The position numbers were made by a program, and so were the translations under genes. DNA of 64,000 nucleotides from contig VZTJ01000269.1 of assembly GCA_013397795.1 (NCBI GenBank), positions 610,288-674,287 on the forward strand, read 5' to 3'. The notes beneath the pieces are model-generated. The model had not been told where the DNA came from. It ran no database searches and was given only the letters and a program-made list of their open reading frames with translations. Shown here piece after piece: positions 55,590-64,000 of the stretch. The stretch's first letter is position 1, and each line of letters starts with the position of its first letter. This stretch comes from Orthonyx spaldingii. Lineage: Eukaryota; Chordata; Aves; Passeriformes; Orthonychidae.

Positions 55590-55930
55590 CTGCCCTTCGT
55601 GCAGGCAGCTGGAGAAGCTTGCCCTTTCCTTAGTGTTAGTTAAGGCTAACATTAAAATACTGTCTACATTCTTGGTGCCTGTTCAATATATTTTATATAA
55701 GTTTAATAAAAAAAATTGCTAAGATCATTGGAAGGGTAAATAACTGCCATGCTGACATTGCTTCTATTTAAATCAGCTACACACTGCGTGCGTACATCGT
55801 TTGCATAAAACAATATTCAAGTAGGGTGATTTTAATGTTCTGTGCTATTTCTGACTCTCTCTGGATTGCTGTTTGCATATATTTGCATACCCTAGGAGAA
55901 TTAAACTAGGAGTATGTAAATGAGCTTGCA
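55590..55930. promoter_or_regulatory. strong candidate conserved element with three octamer-like sites
   Basis: AT-rich single-copy block. TTTGCATA occurs at 55800-55807, 55872-55879 and 55882-55889; the last two lie one helical turn apart on the same strand. GCTAACATTAAAATAC, TTTAATAAAAAAAATTGC and GGAGAATTAAAC words add homeodomain-type cores. No frame is coding-like. POU-factor binding is inferred from the octamer half-sites. Confidence 0.48.
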
Positions 55931-57644
55931 GGCTCTGTGGTGGAGGAGTTTCTTCAGTTCTACAAAGCAGCTCCCCCAGCCTCCCCTGGCGCTGTGGCGG
56001 GGCCGGGGCTGGGACCGAACCGGCGGTCTCGGGGGCTCCGACCAGCCCGGCTGGGGAACACGGGGCGGTGACCACCCCCGGGTTCCATCTCCCTCCTCTC
56101 GTGCCCCCACAGTGCTCCCGGGTCTCCCCACAAGCCCCCAGCTCTGCACCTCGCTTTCCCCCCGGGATCCAACTCCCCTTTCCAGGAGGGCTCTGGGCAA
56201 AAGGGCAGGCACCCCTGGAGAGCAGGGAGTGCTCCTCGGCGTTATCCCGGCGGGAGCAGGCGAAGGAGCAGTGATGGGTTTCTGCAGGGGCTGAGCGAAC
56301 TGTTCCCATCAGGATAAATCCACATCCCTTCTGCTGGGCTGGGCTTTTCCACACCCCAACGCGCTGCCTCACAGCACAGCGGTACAAACCAAGGGCCGTC
56401 CCTGCAGGGAAACAGCAAGGTCCAAAAACCCCAAACAAAGGCTCTCCCGGTGCTCCCTGCCCTTCCAAGGGGAGTGAGGATGGTGGGAACGATTTCCAGT
56501 GCCGTGTGATGAATCTCCAAGAGGCCACATGGGGGCTTAATTAAGCAGCCTGGTGAAGTCTCAGATTTTCCTGCTGATAATTGCTGAGCAGCCTTTGCAC
56601 CGCCTGCCTCTCCCCACCGGCGGGGCTGGGAGCACAGAGCCGGGGCTCGGCCACAGCAGGGCCCCCTGTGCAGCTGGATGCCCGGCTCCTCTGGGGGCAC
56701 TTGGAGAGCACCACGGTGTGAGGCACCCGCTGGGGGAAAAAAGGATGGCCGTGCCCTGCTGACAGCCCTGCACGGAGAGAGACACCTCCCTCCTCACTCT
56801 GAGGGCAGCTCTGTGCATCCCCTGTTCAGCCTCTGTCCCCTTGGCACTCCGGGATCCTTCCCGAAGGATTAAAGCACCTGACCCCAGCGTTAATCTGAAG
56901 GATATTCAGTTGTTTGCAGCAGTTTGCTGCCGTCACTGAGCGCTGTGCCAGCTGCAGCCGCTCCCCCAAAAGCACCCGGCTTTTGTGGCAAACCCACGGA
57001 TTCACCAATACCTAAAATGTTGAGTGGCCGATCCCTGCACAAAGAAGGGCCTCAGCACCCCAGGGACCAGCCGGGCGCTGCACAGGGCTGCTCCACACCC
57101 TCAATGGAGCTGTGGAAAGGAGAAACAGCAAGATGGGACAGACTCAGAGGATTCCCAATACTGCCTGGGAGCACCCTGGAGACAAGGCGTATTTTGGGCA
57201 AAGCATGGGTGTGTGCAGGCACCCTGGGTGCAGGGCAGGACACACACAGATGCATCCTGATCCGTTCCTGCACATGCACTCAGGTGAGCAGTGCTGGGAT
57301 GCTTTGCATTACGCACCACATATCATCCTTTCCTCTCTCATGGGGGCCAAAACCTGAGCAGCAGCCACTCACCTGGATGTGCAGGGGAACTGGAATGGCC
57401 CCTCCATAAAAGAGAGGCTCTTCCCAGAGCCTGAGCACAACGATGACCACCCTGCTCAGTCCCCCACACCAGGGTGTCACAGAAATTCTGTGGTGCCTGT
57501 TCCCAGAGCCTGGTAGCTCCACATCTTCTTGTTGGAGGCATCTTTTCAATAATTAAAGAGGTATTGGCTTGTTGAGCTGGAGAGATCATCACTGTGGAGG
57601 GACTGGTAATAACTTCCCACCACAGAAGGACTTTTTCATTCTCC
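55931..57644. other. GC-rich intergenic stretch, no gene seen
   Basis: CpG-bearing at 55980-56060. Frames of up to 227 codons on both strands (55845-56528 minus, 56924-57409 plus) carry no recognisable domain. A short AT-rich part at 56500-56590 contains CTTAATTAAGCAG, whose core is a palindromic TTAATTAA. Confidence 0.47.
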
Positions 57645-57955
57645 TGCTGATCATGACTTGGCTTTACTGTAAATTAAACACATCCTCACCGACACCTGAA
57701 GGTTAAGGGGGATTTTCCTGCACTAAATCAAAGCGGACACCGGTTTCTTCTGCAGGAAGAATCTGAACTGGCTTAAAAGGTCAAACTGTTCGGCACAGGA
57801 TTTGGGTGGTTGTTTAAGGTCATCAGGCAGCCTGCTCGTGTCAATACATCAATTATTAACAAGTCATTGGAGTTAAAGTGAATTAGTCTTTTCTCTTCCC
57901 ATCCTGTTAACAGGATTAGCAAAGAGTAAATAAAAATAGCAGTGGAGGTGAGCAA
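57645..57955. promoter_or_regulatory. candidate conserved non-coding element
   Basis: AT-rich block with CTGTAAATTAAAC, GGTTGTTTAAGGTCATC (contains an AAGGTCA nuclear-receptor half-site), CATCAATTATTAAC and GTGAATTAGTC words. GTTAACAG at about 57906 is HNF1/FOX-like. Frames are short. Confidence 0.44.
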
Positions 57956-58719
57956 AGCAGGGCCTCGAAGGCACTCATGCAGCTCAAAGGCAAGTGCAAG
58001 GCAACATCCCCACGCTCACCCCTGTAGGACCCCAGTGCTCTGTGTCCACCTGGGCTGGCTCTGGTGGGGCTCCCAAGCCTTTCCTTGCCTGCTCACACCT
58101 CAGCAAGGTCACAGGGGCCAGGCTGGTCACCAGCTGGGGAATTCTTGTGGAATACTCACCAGCCTTTGCAGCCAGGATGGCCTCAAGCCAGGGAGGGATG
58201 CTCGTGGCAGAACCCGGCATCCCGCCAAGCCCTGGCCAGTCCTGGAGTCCAGACGCACTCACAACACCAAGGAACCCTCCACTCTCACCTTGTTTTCCAG
58301 CTGCTGTGGCAAGCACAACCCTGAGAAGGCTGGGGTAGGACTGGGGTGGTGAATAACTGTACCCATTCCCATGGGAGACAGGATTCATGCCCAGTTTGTG
58401 GGCTCAGACCCAGCTGCAACAGCAAACAGGAATTAAAATGACAAGAAGAGGGAGAGACTGATTGCACCTACTGTGCAAGGGTCTGGTTACATGTTCAGTG
58501 AAACAGGAACATGCATTTTCTATCCTGTGCCCCACTGCTGCAGCAGCACAGGCGTTACACTGGAACTTCCTCTCGGGATGGAAGGGTCTGGCTGTGCTTG
58601 GCAGAATCCATTCCCAGTGAGCAGGAGGAATGAGAAGATTCGGCCCTGGAAGGGAGCTCAGCCGGCTCCAACACCCAGCTCAGGGTTTGGATCTTTGTGC
58701 TGGGATTCTCTTTTATGGT
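57956..58719. other. intergenic, no gene seen
   Basis: GC-richer spacer with unrecognised frames on both strands (57942-58352 plus, 57984-58388 minus). No repeat. Confidence 0.5.
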
Positions 58720-59180
58720 GGGTGGAAAATCATTTACCATATTTACATTTTTTCATGACATTTTAAATTTTTCATATCCAACTTGGACCAAAATTTTGAA
58801 ACAGTGTAAAACTGCCAAAGATTTTACCTCTTCCTTCCTGCTCAATAGCAAAACAGGAGGGCAAGGGACTGAAGCCAAGGGGAAAAGAAAAAGAGGATAA
58901 AAGAAGAATTATTCTTTCACAGAATTTGTGACATGCTTAAAAGAAAAAAAAAAACCTAGAGGGAAACTTTTTAATGTTTTAACAGTCTTTTTATCACATC
59001 AAAATTTTAAGATGTATTTTTGTCTTGCATTAGATTTAATAAACGTGTCTTAGCGGTTCCTTTTATCGCTGTTCCTGGACTAATTAAATGTACACATACA
59101 TTTTTAAATGTTCACTTTGCTTCAGCACTCTCTGGTTCAGTTTTATTTAAGAGCTTATTTAACACCTTGCACAAAGCCCT
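58720..59180. promoter_or_regulatory. AT-rich block, weak candidate element
   Basis: Strongly AT-rich, with a long A run at about 58944-58956 and TTTTTAATGTTTTAAC, TAGATTTAATAAACG and GACTAATTAAATG words. Part is low-complexity T/A-rich DNA, so it is a less convincing element than its neighbours. Confidence 0.33.
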
Positions 59181-59809
59181 TTGAAATTCCTTCCAGGAAA
59201 TGTCACACCTTGCAGAGGGAACACAGCCCTCCGAGAACACAGACCCGCATTGGTACTAACGGGGAAGTGCATAAACACACAGGGAAGGGGCTGAGGGGGC
59301 TGGGGGTCCCCGTGTCTCCCAGTTCTCAGGTACAGGCAGGGGGCTGCTCACTGCTCCCCCAAATCTGCCCAAGATCTGCCTGTGTGTGCTCCGGTTCCGA
59401 GAGCCAGGACAGGGGGTGCAGTTGTGCCAGACCAGGTCAGGGGCCTCCCAAGGAGCAGGATCAGGAGGTGTTGGACCAGCTGAGGATCCCTTGGCCCCAG
59501 AAACCTGAGATGGTGGCAGCCTGGTCAGCCTGGCACCCCAGGAACATGGCAGCAGAGAGAATCTGTCCACCTGCAACACTGCTTCAGCTTGAGGGACCAG
59601 CACGGACCAGGCAGGTGCATTAAATGGATGTGCATTAAAGCAGCAAAGTTAAAGGCAAGGTCCCCTCTGTGGCTTTGCTGAGAATTCAGGCATCTCTCAT
59701 CCCCACCAGCCCTTGGAACACACCAGCCTGTGCCTGCTCACCTGTTCCCCTGCAGCAGATGCCAAGTCCCCATTTGTCCATGGCCCAAAACCACCCTCTC
59801 CTCCAAATC
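59181..59809. other. intergenic, no gene seen
   Basis: GC-rich spacer with a 171-codon plus-strand frame (59108-59623) that starts inside the AT-rich block and is unrecognised. Confidence 0.5.
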
Positions 59810-60500
59810 TGTGGTGTTATTTGTTTAAAATAAGACACTGGCACTTGTCAGAAGACTTTTTGCAGCGTATTGTTTTAAAGAAGACATTCAATTACCTCGG
59901 CTGCAATGCTTCACTGTGCTCTGATGATCTACTAAGGGAAAAATAACTAATATGTAGCATGTTGTGTCATAGACAATTATAGAGAACATCGCTTTTAAGG
60001 AAACAAGACTTGTGCCCAATTGTGCGAGATTTATTAAGTTTGCTGTTTTACAGCAACACGGCAAACTCAGGGAGGGGAACGCATTTGCATCTCCTCCCCA
60101 AACCCCTTGCTGCAGGAGGAGAGGACTGATTTTCCTTCCCTCATTAAAAGATGAGGAGCTGGTGAGGCTGCGAAGGACTGAGATAAACATCTCGACAGAC
60201 ACACGATTATTTCCTCCTTTAGTTTTACACAGCGTGAGATTCTTATGTGGAAACAAAGTGATTTGGCTATAGATTTATAGAGGGAGCAAATGATTTGGTC
60301 CTACATGATGGAGCATATCATGCATATTCCGTGCCTTCGCTCGTGGGCATTCTCAGCTCGGCGCAGCAGACTGATGGCGGGAGGCAGGAGGGAGAGGAGC
60401 TGGGAATGTGACATTATGCACAAGAGGGAACGCTGCGAGGATTTCACATCTCCTCTGGTGAACAATGTGACTGAGAAATGCACTTACTGGAAAGGATAAC
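59810..60500. promoter_or_regulatory. strong candidate conserved non-coding block
   Basis: About 690 bases with AAAATAACTAATATG, GACAATTATAG, GCCCAATTGTGCG and TTTATTAAG words in the left half. In the right half GATTTATAGAGG, GGAGCATATCATGCATATTCC and a CpG-bearing stretch to GATAACTTAATTC follow. The ATATCATGCATATTC word (about 60315) carries two overlapping octamer-like half-sites. Frames are short and no repeat is present. Confidence 0.47.
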
Positions 60501-61159
60501 TTAATTCATCCACCAGGCAGCAAGCATCCAGGAATCCGCGCAGCAGAGAGGGGCCTGGAGAGCCCCAGGGACAGGGATAACAGGGACAGGAGCACAGAGG
60601 AGCCCTGGCAGGTGCGGATGCTCCTGCCCCTGCTGCCTTTGCTCTGACACCCATGGACTGTGCTTCCTCACAGACCATGGCAGTTTGGGCAGTTCTTAGC
60701 AAGGTTTTTTACCTGAGTGCTAATCTGTCCACACACAAAGAAAGACCCCGCTCCAAGGATCTTGCAGTTTAAGACCTTGATCCTGCAGACTTACCAAAGT
60801 GCTTCGTTTTAAGCGCGTGATTAATGCTGTTGACCCTGGTGCTTAAAATTCAGCATCATAGAACTGTTTGGGGCTAGAGATGACAGCCAGAGTCCTCTGG
60901 AGATGTTAATGTGCCTTAGCAGAAAACATAACAGTGCATCTATGGGAGGTGCCTGCAGAGTCACCCAGAAATAGCACAAGGAACAGCTATTTTTTTCCCA
61001 GGAAGAGGAGCCTGGGAGCAGGGATCCATGCTCTCAGTTGGCAGGAGCTGACTTTGATAGGCTTTGGGGTGGTGGGCATTTCTGCAAGTGTTTGGATGCG
61101 ATTCATGAAGAAGCTTATGGGGTGTGATTGATGGGTTTGCAGTCTTCACTGAGAAAGCA
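60501..61159. other. intergenic, no gene seen
   Basis: Moderate-GC single-copy spacer containing one doubtful CR1 remnant (listed separately). No gene or RNA. Confidence 0.5.
60852..60905 (-). mobile_element. possible CR1 3' remnant, minus strand
   Basis: AGCATCATAGAACTGTTTGG followed by GGCTAGAGATGAC resembles the reverse-complement CR1 terminus (tail octamer, then GTTTGGGTTGGAAGGGAC) with several substitutions. Similarity stops after about 50 bases, so this could be chance. Confidence 0.35.
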
Positions 61160-61385
61160 AGAGAGGGCTAAAAACAATGAATAAGTCTTTATGGAATTCA
61201 AAATTCCCACCCAAGGCATTTATCTTTTCCGTTGGCTATAAATGGGCCGGGAGTGGGATAGCATCATTCCTGAGTTGCTGGAAAGTGCAGGGCAGCCTTC
61301 ACACCACCCACCGCAGCGATAAACAATGTTCTCATGAGCCCGCTGCTATTTATAGCAGCGATCCTATTTCACACATATTTGCCTC
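61160..61385. promoter_or_regulatory. candidate element with MEF2-like palindrome and CArG-like site
   Basis: The 18-base inverted repeat GCTGCTATTTATAGCAGC at 61343-61360 (7-base arms, 4-base centre) contains CTATTTATAG, a full match to the MEF2 consensus CTA(A/T)4TAG. About 100 bases upstream, CTATAAATGG (61236-61245) is one mismatch from a CArG box (SRF site). A SOX-like ACAATG lies between them (about 61325). The combination suggests a muscle or neural-crest type enhancer, as inference only. Confidence 0.45.
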
Positions 61386-62689
61386 AGTTACTGAGCAAGG
61401 GCACTTTCCTGGCCCTGATGGATCTGAGCACATCCAGCTGCCGATCCCAGGGGAGGGCTGCCATTCCGGGGACGCAGCGCTCTGTCTCTGCACAAACCAT
61501 CACCTGGGATGAGCAGCACAGGATGTCATTAATGGCACAGGTACAACACACACACACACATCTGAGCTTCCCACCTGGGTGGGAGAGGGAGGAGAAGGGA
61601 GGGGGAAGGATTTTAAAGGATGAATGATCTGTTTCCTGCTCAGAACCCAGGCACATCCAATAACCTCAAGCAAAGCAAATCTCAGCCTGAATTAAAGGCT
61701 CTACTGGGCTGGATTCTCCTAAACATTCAGCACTACTTGCAAACCCTCCAGTTTCAGGCTCATCTGCTATTGCTGTACCATCGCCTGAGTTGGTGTCCTC
61801 ACTTGCTCTGAAGTGCTGTAGGCAGAAACCAGCTCATGTTTGGGGGAAGATGTGCCAAGCAGCGATCCAGCACTAGCGATGGGAGCTGGTGGCTCAGCAG
61901 CAGTGGCTGAGCTGCTGCCTCTCCCTGGGGCAACAGCACCTCCTGCACAGGGGTCTGTCACCTGCCCAGGTGTGAAGTGCCTGGTGAGTGTGTGCCAGCC
62001 CCTCGCCGCGGCTCCCAGCTGCCTCCTGAGCCACCACCTCCTTCATGTCACAGAGAGGAGAAAAAGGAGCCAAGAGCCAGACCCAAGGAGAGGGCTGAGC
62101 TGCTCACCATCACCACAACACCACAGCAGGATGACACAAGCAAGCACAAACAGGGCTTTGTGGGGCTCTGAGCTTTTCCTCTGCATTTGCTTAAAAAATC
62201 CTCCTACCTGGGATAGGAACAAAATGCACCTTCTGGCCTGGTGATTTATAGCTGTGCTTTGCTTGTCTTGTTTCCCTCGGTGTGATATGCAAATCCCAGC
62301 AGCAGGGAATGCAGGGAGCTCTTCCTGCTGTAAATTCACCCTGCCCAAACCCAGAGCATCCTCGCAGAGATAGCCCAGGGGAGCCCTTTAATTACCACTG
62401 CCAGACAAGGGACAGCTCCTCGGCAGCTCCTGGGGACCTGGCAGCTCAGTGCTGGCATCGCCTCGTGCTTCCCACGGTGGGTTGTGTCACACGAGATGTT
62501 TGAGCACTCCCTGCTTAATGTGACTTTGAGCTCCTTCTCTCGGCCCCAAGAGATGCTCAGCCCCAGAGAAGCTCAGCCCCGAGTGTGACTGAGAGGACAC
62601 AAAAGCCCCAGGGCCGTGTCAGGGGTGGGGGTGGGAGCCAGGGTCTTAACATTCCTGCTGTCTGCCTGCATGGGAATGGCAAAGGGGAC
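61386..62689. other. intergenic with minor repeats, no gene seen
   Basis: Contains a short (CA)n run at about 61546-61560 and a 15-16-base GCTCAGCCCC(A/G)AG duplication at about 62553-62585. Mixed GC. An octamer ATGCAAAT occurs at 62288. Frames of up to 134 codons are unrecognised. Confidence 0.48.
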
Positions 62690-62950
62690 TCCAGAAGTGT
62701 CAGATCCATCTGACACTAGGAAAATTCTTATAAATAAAATAGTTCCCATAAAATCTGTATGAGATCTCCACAGTCCATCTTATACAGACAGTAATAAAGG
62801 AAAGGCACAGTAGCAGCAGCCAGAGCCACCATCTTGCAACAAGAAATCTGATTTTAAGAAGTATGAAAAGAAAAGCAATTTACTCACTATTAACACTTTA
62901 AGTGTGTGCTAGCAATGAGGGCCAGTACATTACCAACACTTTGAGTGATC
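62690..62950. other. AT-rich patch, weak candidate element
   Basis: AT-rich with TTATAAATAAAATAG, GTAATAAAGG and CTCACTATTAACAC words. CAGTACATTACC follows near the right edge. No strong palindromes or clusters are seen. Confidence 0.3.
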
Positions 62951-64000
62951 CAGAGAGGTCCAAGCAGCTCAGCTGGTGCAGGAGAGTTTCTGCACTGCCA
63001 ACAGGGCTGGGAGTCAGCCCAGGGACTCCTGGGACACGAAGATGGCAAGTTGAGCTGGACGGATGAGTGCCACCACCCAGGTCACAAAGCTTGAGGTTTT
63101 TTTAAATCAACCTTCCCAATCAACCCAAGAACTACCTGATGTTGCTGTGGGTGAAAGGTAAAATCCAACCATGTTCATGTTCATGTTTTCTGTCACATTT
63201 GCAAACCAGCAGCCCCAGCCAAAGCTGTATCTCCAGTTCTGTTCTCTCTCATCACATCTGGAAGGGACAATGGATAGTGATTCCCAATGCTCACAGATTT
63301 TCATCCAGCTCCTGTAAGTCATGCCTCACCTGTTCAAACCTTTGTCATTGAAGCATTTAGAGCATGAAACCCAATTAAAGATCAACCTCTTGCTGTTACA
63401 ATGGAAGAGCTACAAGAATTAGCACTTAAGCTGCATTAGCAGAAGGCATTTCTAATGACACTGCACCCACATTTATCTTTGGTGATTACTCAGGGCACAC
63501 CAAGAGGAGCTCTCATTTCTGGGCACATTATCTACCAGACAGCAAGTTTTCCCTGCATCCTGTGCTGCACAGAGCATTGTGCTGGCTGCTCTCCCCAGTG
63601 CAGGATCAGGTGTTCAGTCATCCCTCAGGAGACATGGCAGGTGAGGTACCTGCAGGAGATCTGCTGAGGGACCTCTCCAGGAAAGCAACAACTGAGAGGA
63701 CACAGAAATTGGAGCCCAGAGCAGGCCTGGACAAGGCTGGGGTGATGGATACCAGAAAACATTGGTGAGAATAAAGTGTCTAGGACTGGAGCATTGCTGG
63801 TGCTCCCCGAGTGCCCCATGCAGGGAGAGGGGAGCAGACATGGGGCAGCAGAGCTCACAGAGACAGGAGCTGCAGGTGTCAGCTGAGCCTGTGTCCTTAT
63901 AATAAAAAGAATTCTCAGCACCACTGGTTTATGTTGGAGCAGTCTAAGCACTCTGTAAGCCGCTCTGCCCTCCAGCAAGGGAGGTTAATGTTATTCACTC
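62951..64000. other. intergenic, no gene seen
   Basis: Mixed-GC single-copy DNA to the end of the window. GTTCATGTTCATG (about 63171) is a small TGTTCA duplication. Frames of up to 117 codons (63625-63978 minus) are unrecognised. No RNA gene or mobile element. Confidence 0.5.

Noticed and set aside
1..64000. Bacterial or viral operon, defence system or endogenous retrovirus
   Set aside because: No ribosome-binding sites, operon-like frames, LTR pair or polymerase domain is visible. CR1 fragments and composition point to a bird nuclear genome.
1..64000. tRNA, snoRNA or known microRNA genes
   Set aside because: No tRNA B-box with matching cloverleaf and no known microRNA arm was found by eye. 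A covariance-model scan would be decisive.

Overview
The window reads as nuclear DNA of a bird, probably a songbird. The firmest clue is the set of CR1 non-LTR retrotransposon fragments. Several end in the CR1 3' terminus: a TTTGGGTTGGAA-type block (seen here mostly on the minus strand) followed by ATTCTRTG-like octamer tails, at 18451, 28294, 43393 and 53219. Low repeat density, long GC-rich CpG-bearing stretches, GC-rich minisatellites and GGGAT pentamer arrays also fit a bird chromosome. The species, the chromosome and the flanking genes cannot be told from the sequence alone. Bird origin is an inference from repeat families, not a database match.

I find no protein-coding gene or exon, tRNA, rRNA or known small RNA that I can support. 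Many open frames exist, some near 290 codons. They lie in GC-rich DNA where stops are rare, overlap on both strands, run through repeats, and encode no domain I recognise. I therefore treat the whole 64 kb as intergenic or deep intronic DNA. Absence is asserted only to the limit of reading by eye.

The layout is a mosaic. One component is AT-rich islands of about 100-900 bp, dense in homeodomain-type TAAT/ATTA cores, octamer-like ATTTGCAT, SOX-like ACAAT and MEF2-like CTATTTATAG words. They resemble the conserved non-coding elements (candidate enhancers) that cluster around developmental transcription-factor genes. The best candidates are 15000-15480, 15900-16240, 21290-21680, 22500-22800, 24590-24815, 26395-26720, 26930-27670, 31000-31240, 31605-31950, 35245-35500, 36120-37030, 37770-38335, 44280-44840, 55590-55930, 57645-57955, 59810-60500 and 61160-61385. 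The other component is GC-rich, gene-like but non-coding spacer. It carries CpG-rich patches (10620-11240, 22030-22370, 30640-30990, 31260-31600, 55130-55540), possible G-quadruplex tracts (29886-29906, 30966-30987) and most tandem arrays: tetramers at 1446 and 16391, GATGG/GGGAT pentamers at 4271, 42788 and 47858, a CTGTCC hexamer at 50179, a purine triplet at 51581, and longer units at 1883, 4646, 13820, 17170, 32051, 35863 and 54445.

CR1 sequence totals roughly 1.7 kb (under 3%) and sits outside, or at the edge of, the AT-rich islands. A 23-base run of N (37739-37761) and a single N at 47912 mark assembly uncertainty. The most economical reading is a slice of a regulatory landscape whose islands act on a neighbouring developmental gene outside the window. 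That rests on composition and motif content and needs cross-species alignment to confirm.
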